Shown: positions 1 to 8,100 of the stretch, piece by piece
Layout of the letters: each line of letters starts with the position of its first letter
How positions within the stretch are numbered: position 1 is the stretch's first letter
DNA from: Hymenobacter nitidus
GTDB taxonomy: Bacteria; Bacteroidota; Bacteroidia; Cytophagales; Hymenobacteraceae
Direction of reading: 5' to 3'
Assembly: GCF_020447315.1 (NCBI RefSeq)
Contig: NZ_JAJADQ010000015.1
Location: 1-64,000, forward strand
DNA length: 64,000 bases
Notes under the pieces: model-generated
The model's database searches: none
Told to the model about the DNA's origin: nothing
Seen by the model: the letters and a program-made list of their open reading frames with translations, nothing else
Program-made: the position numbers and the translations under genes

Positions 1-244
1 TAACGAGCACACGCTGCACGAGGCGGGGCTCCTCGCGCTTGAGCTTGCCATTTTTCAGGTTGACGATGTTGGTGTAGGTGAGCTGGTGCGTCTCACAAAA
101 CGGCTTCAATTCCCCACTGCCGAGCATTTTCAGCCTGCCCTGGGCATAAAGCAGCGCATCAGCGTAGGAAACGGTCAAACTAAGGTCTGGAAAGGGCAGC
201 GCAGCTGCTTCGGACACACATGCTACTTCTTCTTTTTCATTCAT
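1..244 (-). CDS. Small plasmid protein, paralogue family A (3' end outside window)
   Basis: An open frame on the minus strand starts at ATG 244-242 and runs off the left edge, so only about 81 residues are visible. After an acidic N-terminus it reads PDLSLTVSYADALLYAQGRL, then a GELKPF segment, a central aromatic stretch and LKREEPRLVQRVL. This layout matches two other proteins in the window, at 34551-34946 and 34992-35408, which share the Y-A/D-x-x, R-L, G-x-L-K/R, Y and L-V/L-Q-R/K positions. The function is unknown. The short helical pattern could suit a DNA-binding or structural role, but no recognised motif is present. Being next to the replication region fits a plasmid backbone gene. 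Confidence 0.7.
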   Translation of the reverse strand, partial: MNEKEEVACVSEAAALPFPDLSLTVSYADALLYAQGRLKMLGSGELKPFCETHQLTYTNIVNLKNGKLKREEPRLVQRVLV

Positions 245-362
245 GGGTGGTAGGTTTTGGTTATGGCCCTGCCCTACTGAGTGCAGGAGCCATTGTAAAG
301 GTGCTGAGCTAGGTTAATTGGCCTGGATGATTTCAAGGGCTATTGAGTAGCACGGGCCTGCT

Positions 363-815
363 CTACGCAGCCGGTATGGCCAGAGCCCGCCAGTTAGGTG
401 CCGGGGCTTGGCCCTGCAGCAGGACCTGCACCAAGGCCACGACGTCCTCCGGGCTGAGCATGTCCCGCCGCGGGGCCAGGAAGCGGACATCGTTGAACAA
501 GTCCCGCTCGCCGTGGCCAAAGCGCACGGCGTACACGTTTTCGTAGCTTGAAGAATAAGCGTAGCGGGTAAAGAGCGAGAGCGCGCCGGGCGCAATGCTG
601 TACTGCTGGCACACCTTGGCCGCGAGCGTGACCGGGCATTGCAGCAGGCTGCCGACGGCTCCCTGCTCCAGCTCCGTGGCCACGGCCCAGCCGTGGGTCG
701 GGTGTACCACCAGCTCGCAGCGGGCCGGCTGGCGCTTTACATCATCGTAGAGGTGAAACGGCAGGGCATGAATGACATCGGGCAGGGTGTGCAGGGCGTT
801 CAGGTCGACGAGCAT
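363..815 (-). CDS. Hypothetical protein, 150 aa
   Basis: The frame starts at ATG 815 and ends at 363, in the same direction as the partial gene to its left and facing away from the origin. The protein is mixed alpha/beta in composition with no signal peptide or membrane segment and two cysteines in its middle. I do not recognise the family. Codon use is GC-rich at third positions like its neighbours, and the overlapping plus-strand frames are short and compositionally poor, which supports this strand. The position beside the replication origin suggests a plasmid accessory gene. No function is proposed. Confidence 0.6.
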   Translation of the reverse strand: MLVDLNALHTLPDVIHALPFHLYDDVKRQPARCELVVHPTHGWAVATELEQGAVGSLLQCPVTLAAKVCQQYSIAPGALSLFTRYAYSSSYENVYAVRFGHGERDLFNDVRFLAPRRDMLSPEDVVALVQVLLQGQAPAPNWRALAIPAA

Positions 816-1099
816 GCGGCAGAGAGGAAGCTACGCTTTGATAACAGGCCCTGGGGCCTTCGCAGCAAAAGGCGCTTAAGCAACTGGCCAGGACGGTGAC
901 AGAGGGTAATTCTAAGGCAAATGAAACAGGGCAAATCGATGCTACCTACGGCCTAATACCCTTTTCGGGTACGCAGGAGCCCTTTTTTAGCCCTTGCCGC
1001 TACACCTGCTATGGTTAGGGCCGCCGGGTTAACTCCTCAGTAAGGTCTTAGTATCGCGTTGAATAACCGCCTGCCAGGTGCTACTAACTCACTTTCCGG

Positions 1100-1894
1100 C
1101 TTATAAAACCTATTAGTTCACGAAAATGCTTAGCTCGACGGTAGGCTGTTGGGCCAGCTAAAAAATAGATTTTATAAGCCCTGGGGGTCTTGTGGGCACC
1201 ATTTTCCTGGTCAGTTGCTCCCTGCTGGCCTGCTGCAGTTGCCGCTGAAGATGCTGGCGAAGCAAATCTGTGAGACTTATAAAATCTATTAATGAGCCCT
1301 CCGTGAGCTTTCAGCGTAGTTTTTAAGTACCTTTGGAGGTAGTAAGAATGTTCTAAATAGTAGAAAAAGGTAAAAAAATCTTTAAAAAGTGCAATGCGAT
1401 TTTGTGCTTATTTAGACTCCCTTTTTTGTTGTTTTCGTTCGGGTATCGGCCTAAACCACCACTTTAAAAGCTTTTGTACTCCAGCTTCAACAAGCTTGTG
1501 AGTATTTTAAGTATTTAAGGTATTTGCAGGGCTCGCAACTTTTTGTACCTCAGCATCTTAGGTGGCTTTAGTAATAGATTTCATAAGCCAACTAATAGGT
1601 TTTATAAGTGGGGTAATAGATTTCATAAGCTGACTAATAGCTTTCATAAGCCAAACTAATAGGATTCATAAGCTAACTAATAGGGTCAAATCGCAGGGCT
1701 ATCATAAAGCCTGCTGTTCGCGAACTAATAGATTTTATAAGTCGCAGGTGATTCATGCCTTCTGGAGCGCTGTGCTGGCAGGCCGCCAACTAATAGCTTT
1801 TATAAGTCTAACTAATAGCTTTTATAAGCCTCGCCAAAAACTCGCGGCGGGCTAACTAATAGGTTTCATAAGTCTAACTAATAGCTTTTATAAG
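1100..1894. repeat. Iteron array of the replication origin (13 copies)
   Basis: Thirteen copies of a 16-bp iteron (consensus TAATAGNTTTTATAAG, with C for T in the TTATAAG part in some) occur at 1100-1115 (inverted), 1163-1178, 1276-1291 (inverted), 1572, 1593, 1614, 1635, 1657, 1726, 1791, 1813, 1857 and 1879 (direct, each 16 bp). Most direct copies start 21 or 22 bp apart, two helical turns, so bound initiators would line up on one face. A degenerate copy starts at 1678. The array lies immediately upstream of the Rep_3 initiator gene, the usual arrangement for iteron-controlled plasmids. The 816-1999 gap holds no other gene that I can support. Confidence 0.93.
1330..1540. other. AT-rich block within the origin (candidate DNA unwinding element)
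   Basis: Between the two outer inverted iterons and the main direct array the sequence becomes strikingly A/T-rich for this GC-rich region, with runs of A and T near 1365-1385 and 1425-1435. Around 1500-1530 there are three close GTATTT-containing repeats. Such a block next to iterons is the usual place where the strands open. The role is inferred from position and composition; I found no convincing DnaA box. Confidence 0.55.
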
Positions 1895-1966
1895 CCGGCG
1901 AAGCTGCCGCGTTTCCCCTTACTCATAGATTCAGGATTTGGCTCTATTAGTTTCCGATTTAAGCCG

Positions 1967-1974
1967 TATGTTTG
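1967..1974 (+). promoter_or_regulatory. Probable -7 element of the rep promoter
   Basis: TATGTTTG matches the Bacteroidota -7 consensus TAnnTTTG exactly and lies 25 bases before the repB start, which would give a short leader. A TTG sits farther upstream than the ideal spacing, so the -33 element is uncertain. The promoter lies directly downstream of the last iteron, so the initiator could repress its own gene. Confidence 0.5.
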
Positions 1975-1999
1975 CTTTGTATCACCACACTCGCTGCGT

Positions 2000-2929
2000 A
2001 TGGCCGCATCCGAATCCACCGTCCCGATAGAAATTCGGCAGCATAACGCGCTGACGACGGCCCGCTACGAGATGAGCGCCTGCGAGATGGACATCGTCTT
2101 CTCGCTGCTCTCCAAGCTCACCAAGCAGGACCAGGCCGGCACCATCTACGAAATCCGGGTGCAGGAGCTGATGGAGATGACTGGCCGCACCTGGAACTAC
2201 AAGCAGCTGCTCGAATCCACTGAGAACCTCAACAGCCGCGTCTACCACATCGAGAACGGCAAGACCCTGCTGCAGGTGAGTCTGCTGGCCTCAGCGCTGT
2301 ACCGCAAGGGAGAGGGCACCATTGAGCTGGAGATATCCGAGCGCATGCGACCCTTCCTGATTGACCTGAAAAGCAACTTCACTTCCTACCGCCTGCAGGC
2401 TGCCTTCAGCCTGAGCAGCAAGTACGCCAAGCGCATCTACCAGCTGGCCTCGCAGTGGAAGGATATCGGGGAAACCAAAACCTATTCGCTGGACGAGTTC
2501 AAGGGCATGCTCAAGCTCAAGGACCCCGCCGGCAAGGAGCCCGAGCAGTACTCCCAGATTTCGGCCCTGCAGAAGTACGTGCTCGACGTGGCCACCAATC
2601 AAATCAACGAGCACACCGACCTGCGCATCAAGTACGAGCTGCTCAAGAAAGGACGCTCCTACCAGAGCATCAAGTTCTACGTCAACACCCAGGTACCCCA
2701 GCAGTTGCCCATCCCCTTCGAGCTGGAGGCCGACGATGCCAAGGTGCAGCTGGCGCGCAAGCACCTGGAGACCCTCGGTATTGCCGAACCCAAGCTGGTG
2801 CAGGACATCCTGCAGTCGGCCAAGCATGTCGATGCTTTGTTTGCTTTCATCTACAAGCTGAAGACCGACAAAATCAAAGCCACTAAAAACCCGGGTGGTC
2901 TGTTTCTGAAAATGCAGGGCCTGCGCTAA
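2000..2929 (+). CDS. repB: Plasmid replication initiator, Rep_3 (RepB) family
   Basis: This 309-residue protein starts at ATG 2000 and is of usual length for Rep_3 initiators, which bind iterons as two winged-helix domains and open the origin. The N-terminal winged helix covers roughly residues 10-125, and the family signature KYAKRIYQLASQW lies near residues 141-153, followed by the second winged helix to about residue 240. The lysine-rich tail continues to the end. The iteron array directly upstream is the expected binding site and also overlaps the promoter region, which suggests autoregulation. No frameshift or truncation is visible. Assignment to the superfamily is firm; the incompatibility group is not known. 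Confidence 0.95.
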   Translation: MAASESTVPIEIRQHNALTTARYEMSACEMDIVFSLLSKLTKQDQAGTIYEIRVQELMEMTGRTWNYKQLLESTENLNSRVYHIENGKTLLQVSLLASALYRKGEGTIELEISERMRPFLIDLKSNFTSYRLQAAFSLSSKYAKRIYQLASQWKDIGETKTYSLDEFKGMLKLKDPAGKEPEQYSQISALQKYVLDVATNQINEHTDLRIKYELLKKGRSYQSIKFYVNTQVPQQLPIPFELEADDAKVQLARKHLETLGIAEPKLVQDILQSAKHVDALFAFIYKLKTDKIKATKNPGGLFLKMQGLR

Positions 2930-3050
2930 GCGCCGCGGCCGTTTTGCCCTTGCCACTCGTACGAAGCTTTACTTTAAGGGTCGCTTCTTCATTTAAGCTT
3001 GCCTGGCAGCTCTGAAAGCATCATCTCGTCCTGATAGATTTTAGGCCAGT

Positions 3051-3083
3051 AAAAAGCCCTGACTGATACCAGTCAGGGCTTTG
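3051..3083 (-). terminator. Intrinsic terminator of the tlpA-like gene
   Basis: A 13-bp perfect stem (3053-3065 with 3070-3082, AAAGCCCTGACTG and its complement) has a 4-base loop. Read on the minus strand it is followed by five T residues. It begins 14 bases past the stop of the minus-strand tlpA-like gene. It could also stop readthrough from repB on the other strand, though the T run there is only three. Confidence 0.85.
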
Positions 3084-3096
3084 AAAGAAATTGAGA

Positions 3097-3696
3097 TTAA
3101 CGCGCCAGCTTTTCCAGGGCGGCTTTAAACTCCGGCGTGTCGTACTCAGCCATGCCGTCGTGGCGGGCGGCTACCTGCCCATCCGGACCTAATATCACCG
3201 TGGAGGGAATCGAGTTGGAATCAAACGGCGGGGCGAGCGAACCGACGGGGAAATACACCGGGAAGGTGTAGCCCTGGCGCTTGAGCATGGCCTGGGCCTT
3301 GGCCGGGTTCTCATCCAGCGACAGCATCACGAAGGCCACTTTCTTGGGGTCCATCTTCTTGTACAACGCGTGAATACCAGGCATCTCGGCCACGCAGGGC
3401 GGGCACCAACTGGCCCACAGGTTCACGAACACCACCTTGCCCTTCAAATCGCTCAGATTAAACTGCTTACCGTCGAGCGTGACCAGCGGCAGGTTGTGCA
3501 GGTAGGCACTACCGCTGGTGGATGACACGGGCGTGGCAGTCGGTGCAGCATCAGTGGCGGGCGCATCGGCCTTCCACAGGCCCGTGGCCAGCAGGCCGCG
3601 CTGAATGCCGCCCAGTACCGGAGTACGCAGGGCCGTGAACAACACAAGAGCGAACAGGGCCAAAGGCAGCCACTGGAAAAGGGATTTACGATTCAT
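3097..3696 (-). CDS. TlpA/ResA-like thiol-disulfide oxidoreductase
   Basis: The protein is 199 residues from ATG 3696; a longer frame begins upstream, but this ATG puts the membrane anchor (about residues 8-25) at the N-terminus. The thioredoxin-like domain follows from about residue 68, with the redox motif WASWCPPC (cysteines 98 and 101) and the cis-proline segment SIPST later on. Such proteins reduce disulfides outside the inner membrane, for example in apocytochrome or envelope proteins. The gene stands alone between its terminator and the end of the RND operon. The short promoter gap carries an ArsR-type operator (3730-3745) shared with the sulfur genes at 10.4-10.8 kb, which suggests a role in sulfur or redox stress. 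Confidence 0.88.
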   Translation of the reverse strand: MNRKSLFQWLPLALFALVLFTALRTPVLGGIQRGLLATGLWKADAPATDAAPTATPVSSTSGSAYLHNLPLVTLDGKQFNLSDLKGKVVFVNLWASWCPPCVAEMPGIHALYKKMDPKKVAFVMLSLDENPAKAQAMLKRQGYTFPVYFPVGSLAPPFDSNSIPSTVILGPDGQVAARHDGMAEYDTPEFKAALEKLAR

Positions 3697-3729
3697 AGTC
3701 AGAGGATTTACGTCAGCAACAACAAACAA

Positions 3730-3745
3730 ATGAAAAAACGTTCAT
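3730..3745. promoter_or_regulatory. ArsR-type operator in front of the tlpA-like gene
   Basis: ATGAAAAAACGTTCAT fits the ATGAAC-N4-GTTCAT palindrome found at the arsR promoter (10402-10417), with 13 of 16 positions identical. It lies in the 52-base gap between the RND adaptor stop and the tlpA start. Control by the ArsR protein encoded at 10434 is an inference from this match. Confidence 0.6.
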
Positions 3746-3748
3746 ATA

Positions 3749-4918
3749 TCATATCCCGGCGGGCTTGGCCTTGGCTACCGTAACGGACTGGCCATCCGGC
3801 AACTGCTCGCCGGCCTCCCGCACCAGCTCGTCGCCGGCCGCCAGCGGGCCGAATACGACCACCGTATCCCGGCTCAGCAGTTGGCCCTTGCGCACGGACA
3901 CCCACTCGGCCCGGCCCTGCTGTACACGCACCACCTGCGCCTGCTTGGGCGCGTCCGGGGTAGCAAACACGGCCGAGGTCGGCACGGCGACGGCTTTCGC
4001 TTCGGTGGGCAGGGATACCAGCACCTGGGCATACATGCCGGGTTTCAAGCGCCCGTCGGCATTAGGCACATCCATCTCCACCAGCTCCGAGCGCACGGTC
4101 TGGCTCAGGCGGCTGGCGTTGCGGCGGAACACACCGGTAAAAGTCTGCCCGGGAAAAGCCGGCACCGTAAAGGGCACCTTAGCGCCTGGCTGTAGCCACT
4201 GGCCAGCCGCCGCTTCGGGCACAGCCACCTCCAGGCGCAGGGTGCGGCTGTTTTCCAGCGAGAACATGGGTGCCGACGGCTGGCCGCCACCCGGCCCCAC
4301 CAGGGCCCCGGCCGACACGTTGCGGGCCGTGATGATGCCGCTGAACGGGGCGCGCACCACCAGGTAGTTGCTCAGTTCCCGGCTGGCCTGCAGCTCGGAA
4401 TAGGCGGCCTGCACATTGGCTTGGTCAGCCTGCATCTCGGCGCGGGACCGCTCCAGGTCGTTGGGCGAGATGGTGCCCGGCTCCTGACTGGTGCGCAGCA
4501 GCCGCTCATAGCTGGCCCGGGTACCGGAGAGCTTGGCTTGGGCGGCCTGCCAGCGTGAGCGGGCCCGGGCCAGCTGGGCAGCCAGTTCCGGGGCTTCGAG
4601 CACGGCCAGGGTCTGGCCCTTGGTGACGCGCGAGCCGCGGTCTACCAGCACCTGCTGCACAAAGGCGCCCACGCGGGGGAAGATATCCACTTGCTCAAAG
4701 GGCTTGAGCTCGGCGGGCAAGCGCAGCCGGCGCACGGCCGGAGCGGAAGTGAGCCGGAAGGTGGTGACGGCCGCCGGAGCGACCGGCGCAGGCTTTTCGA
4801 CCGTGGGCTCCGAAGCGCCGGAGGAGCAGCTATTGAGCGCTCCGCTCAGCAGCAGGCCCGCCGCCAGCAGGAACGTGTAGCGGGGCGATTGGGCAATTAA
4901 TTTCAAAAAGGCATTCAT
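3749..4918 (-). CDS. RND efflux periplasmic adaptor (membrane fusion protein)
   Basis: Starting at ATG 4918 gives a 389-residue lipoprotein: a hydrophobic signal ends at ALNS followed by Cys31. The upstream extension of the frame overlaps the pump gene and lacks sense as protein. The body shows the HlyD/AcrA order: a beta-barrel/lipoyl half (near IFPRVGAFVQQVLVDRG and VTKGQTLAVLEAPEL), a long coiled-coil hairpin (about residues 105-190), the second lipoyl half (APFSGIITARNVSAGALV) and the membrane-proximal domain. It links the inner-membrane pump to the TolC-like channel. It is the last gene of the three-gene minus-strand operon. No metal-binding motif is seen, so the substrate is not predicted. 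Confidence 0.9.
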   Translation of the reverse strand: MNAFLKLIAQSPRYTFLLAAGLLLSGALNSCSSGASEPTVEKPAPVAPAAVTTFRLTSAPAVRRLRLPAELKPFEQVDIFPRVGAFVQQVLVDRGSRVTKGQTLAVLEAPELAAQLARARSRWQAAQAKLSGTRASYERLLRTSQEPGTISPNDLERSRAEMQADQANVQAAYSELQASRELSNYLVVRAPFSGIITARNVSAGALVGPGGGQPSAPMFSLENSRTLRLEVAVPEAAAGQWLQPGAKVPFTVPAFPGQTFTGVFRRNASRLSQTVRSELVEMDVPNADGRLKPGMYAQVLVSLPTEAKAVAVPTSAVFATPDAPKQAQVVRVQQGRAEWVSVRKGQLLSRDTVVVFGPLAAGDELVREAGEQLPDGQSVTVAKAKPAGI

Positions 4919-4943
4919 AGGTAGTAAGGCAAAAAAGTGAAGA

Positions 4944-7900
4944 TTAAGCGGCCTGCCGGGTGCGGGCAGGCAGCAGGGACCCGGATTCGTAGCCCACCCG
5001 GCGCATGGCCCAGCCAAACACGTGGGGCAAGACCAGCAACGAGGCCAGCGTGGAGGCGATGAGCCCGCCGATGACGGCCTGGCCCAGCGGGGCAATTTGG
5101 TCCCCGCCCTCGCCCAGGCCCGAGGCCATGGGCAACATGCCGGCAATCATAGCAATGCTGGTCATCAGAATAGGCCGGATGCGGGTATCGGCGGCTAGGC
5201 GGGAGGCCAGCGCCACGTCGCGGTGCTCGTGCCGCAAGTGGTCGGCGCTGGTGATGAGCAGGATGGCGTTGGCCACCGAAACGCCCACGCTCATAATCAT
5301 GCCCATGTAGGACTGCAGGTTGAGGGTGGCCCCGGTGGCCAGCAGCAGCAGCAGGGAGCCGGCCACCACGGCTGGTACCACCGAGAGCACCACCAGCGAG
5401 AGGCGGAACGACTGGAAGTTCGCCGCCAGCAGCAGGAAAATCACCACGATGGCCATGCCGAGGCCCGTCTGCAGGCTGCTCATGGTGTCGGCCAGCAGCT
5501 GGGGCTGGCCCACTAGGTTGGCTACGACGCCCCGCGGGGGCTCCCCAACTTGTTGCAGGGCATTACGCACGGCCTGGGCGGCGGTGCCCAGGTCCCGGTC
5601 CTGCACGTTGGCGGTGATACTGACTAGGCGGTACGGGCCCTGGCGGTCAATCTGGCCGGGCATCATGCGGGCCGACACCGTGGCCACCTCCCCAATGGTG
5701 GGGCGGGCCTGGCCGGGCTTGACGGGCAGCGCTTCTAAGTCCTGGAGCTGGGTGAGCTGGTCCTCGGGCAGCTGCACCTGCACCTGGTAGCCTAAGCCCG
5801 ATTTGGGGTCGAGCCAAAGGTTTTTGCTGGTGAAGCGGGAGGACGAGGTAGCCGCGACTATCGACTGGGTGATTTCCTGGCTGGTGAGCCCGAACTGGGC
5901 GGCCCGCTCCCGGTCCACGTCGATGCGCAAAGCCGGGTACTGCAGGGGCTGGGCAATCTGCACGTCGCGCAGGAAGGGAATCCGCTTCAGCTCGGCCAGC
6001 ACCTTGCGGGCGTGGCCGGCGGCTTCCTTCAGGTTTTTGCCCCCCACGTTTACCTGGATGGGAGTAGGCGCCCCGTCGCTCATCACCTTTTCCACCAGCT
6101 CGATGGGCTCGAAGCTCAGCTGCAGGCCGGGGTGGGCCTGCCGGATGCGCCCACGCAGGCGCTCCTTGAGCTGGCTCAAATTCACGTGCACGCCCTCTTT
6201 CAGGGCCACCTGCATCAGCGCCTCGTGGGGGCCGGCGGTGAAGACGAACACCGAGTTAACCGCGAAGCTGGCCGGCTGAGTGCCCACGAAGGTGGAGGAG
6301 ATTTCCACGTTTTCGGGGCCGACTTCCTGGTTGATAATCGCCTGCACCGCCGCGACCGTCTGTTCGGTTTTCTCCAGGCGGGTGCCCACCTTCTCGCGCA
6401 GCCGCAGCTGGAACTGCCCGCTGTTGGCCTGGGGGAAAATGTCGGTACCGATGAAGGCAAACCCTGCGCCCACCACCAGCACGGATAGGACCAAATAGCC
6501 CAACACCACGCCGCGCTGCCGGGCCTGAGCCCGCACGAGCAGGCGCTGGTAGCCGGCTTGAAAGCGAGCGAAAAAGCCGGGTTTCCCAGCCGGGTCGTCG
6601 TGGCCAGCGGCTGGTGCGTGGTCCTTCATCAGCCAATTGGCCATGACCGGCACCAGCGTTTGCGAGAGCAGGAACGAGGCAACCATGGCAAAGCCCACGG
6701 CCAGCGACAGGGGCAGGAACATGGCCCGCGGTACGCCTTCCATGATGAGGGCCGGGGCGAACACGGCCAGGATGCAGAGCAGAATCAGCAGCTTGGGCAG
6801 GGCGATTTCGCGGGCCGCGTCCCAGATGGCCTGGGCCTTGGGCTTGCCCCGCTCCAGGTGCTGGTGAATGTTCTCGATGGTCACCGTGGCCTCGTCCACC
6901 AGCACGCCGATGGCCAGGGCCAGACCCGAGAGGGTCATGATGTTGAGCGTCTGCCCGAACAGCTTGAGCAGAATCACGGCCGACAACACCGAGAGCGGAA
7001 TGGTGGTTACGACGATGAGCACGCTGCGCCAGTCGCGCAGAAACAAGAGCACCATAAGGCCGGTGAGCACCGCCCCCAGAATTCCCTCCGTCACCAGGCT
7101 TTTGAGCGAGTTGGCCACGTAGGTGGACTGGTCGAAGGCGTAGCTGAGCTTAACGTCCTCGGGCAGCAGGGCCCGCAGGGTGGGCAGCTTGTCCTTGACC
7201 TGCTGCACCACCTTCAGGGTCGAGGCGTCAGCCTTTTTGATGACGGGCATATAGATGGCGCGCTTTCCGTTGATGACGGCGTAGCCCGTCGTCACGTCGG
7301 CGGCGTCTTCTACCGTGGCCACGTCGCGCAGGTACACCCCCGGCCCGGCGCCGGTGCGCAGGGGCACGTCCAGAAAGTCGGCCGGATTCTCAATCAGCGA
7401 GTTCACCGGGGCCATGTAGGCCAAATCGCCCATCTTCACGTTGCCGGCCGCCGAGGGCTGGTTGCTGCTGACGATGGCCTTGACCACGTCGTCGGGCGTA
7501 AGCTGGTAGCCGCGCAGCTTGGCCGGGTCGGCCTTGACCACGATGGTGCGGATGTTGCCGCCGAACGGGGCCGTGGACGTGACGCCGGGAATGGTGGTGA
7601 ACATGGGTCGGATGCGGCTGGCGGCCAGATCCTGGAGCTGGGTCAGGGAGCTTTTCTCGCTTTCCAGCACCAGCTGGCCCACGGGTAGGGAGCTGGCGTC
7701 GAAGCGCACCACCTGCGGGGGAAGCGTGCCGGTGGGCATAAACGCCGTGGCCCGCGACACCTGGGTAGCCACCTCGGCCGCGGCCTGGGCCATGTCGGTG
7801 CCGGGATAGAAGGAGAGCTTGATGAGGGTCAGCCCCTGGATGCTCTTGGTTTCAATCTTCTTGACCCCAGACACGAACAGGAAGTTGTTCTGAAACTGGT

Positions 7901-8096
7901 TGGCCATGAAGCCGTCGAGCTGCTCGGGCGAGAGGCCGCCGTAGGGCTCGGCCACGTAGATGGCCGGCACGTCCATGCTCGGGAAGATGTCCACGGCAAT
8001 GTCGCGCACGGCAGCGAAAGCGAAAAAGAGGATGGCCAGCATGGCCACCACCACGGTGAGGGGCCGCTGCAGGGCCGACCGGATGAGTTCGTACAT
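4944..8096 (-). CDS. RND-family efflux pump, inner membrane permease
   Basis: At 1050 residues this has the normal length and order for an AcrB/MexB-like proton-driven pump. There is one N-terminal membrane helix (about residues 13-33), a large periplasmic loop, a block of five to six helices around residues 335-540, a second periplasmic loop and a C-terminal helix block. The helix-4 proton relay reads VLVDEATVTIEN, with one Asp where multidrug pumps usually have two, and Glu next to it. It works with the adaptor 25 bases downstream and the TolC-like protein 4 bases upstream. The absence of clear heavy-metal (CusA/CzcA) signatures makes a drug-type or unknown substrate more likely than metal. 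Family assignment is firm, substrate unknown. Confidence 0.92.
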   Translation of the reverse strand: MYELIRSALQRPLTVVVAMLAILFFAFAAVRDIAVDIFPSMDVPAIYVAEPYGGLSPEQLDGFMANQFQNNFLFVSGVKKIETKSIQGLTLIKLSFYPGTDMAQAAAEVATQVSRATAFMPTGTLPPQVVRFDASSLPVGQLVLESEKSSLTQLQDLAASRIRPMFTTIPGVTSTAPFGGNIRTIVVKADPAKLRGYQLTPDDVVKAIVSSNQPSAAGNVKMGDLAYMAPVNSLIENPADFLDVPLRTGAGPGVYLRDVATVEDAADVTTGYAVINGKRAIYMPVIKKADASTLKVVQQVKDKLPTLRALLPEDVKLSYAFDQSTYVANSLKSLVTEGILGAVLTGLMVLLFLRDWRSVLIVVTTIPLSVLSAVILLKLFGQTLNIMTLSGLALAIGVLVDEATVTIENIHQHLERGKPKAQAIWDAAREIALPKLLILLCILAVFAPALIMEGVPRAMFLPLSLAVGFAMVASFLLSQTLVPVMANWLMKDHAPAAGHDDPAGKPGFFARFQAGYQRLLVRAQARQRGVVLGYLVLSVLVVGAGFAFIGTDIFPQANSGQFQLRLREKVGTRLEKTEQTVAAVQAIINQEVGPENVEISSTFVGTQPASFAVNSVFVFTAGPHEALMQVALKEGVHVNLSQLKERLRGRIRQAHPGLQLSFEPIELVEKVMSDGAPTPIQVNVGGKNLKEAAGHARKVLAELKRIPFLRDVQIAQPLQYPALRIDVDRERAAQFGLTSQEITQSIVAATSSSRFTSKNLWLDPKSGLGYQVQVQLPEDQLTQLQDLEALPVKPGQARPTIGEVATVSARMMPGQIDRQGPYRLVSITANVQDRDLGTAAQAVRNALQQVGEPPRGVVANLVGQPQLLADTMSSLQTGLGMAIVVIFLLLAANFQSFRLSLVVLSVVPAVVAGSLLLLLATGATLNLQSYMGMIMSVGVSVANAILLITSADHLRHEHRDVALASRLAADTRIRPILMTSIAMIAGMLPMASGLGEGGDQIAPLGQAVIGGLIASTLASLLVLPHVFGWAMRRVGYESGSLLPARTRQAA

Positions 8097-8100
8097 GCGG

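Noticed and set aside
2926..2946. GC-rich palindrome followed by TTTT just after repB
   Set aside because: Stem is irregular and short; a much better terminator lies at 3051-3083.
6558..7688. 376-aa plus-strand frame opposite the RND pump
   Set aside because: Shadow frame of a high-GC gene; His/Gly/Gln-rich composition is typical of antisense translation.
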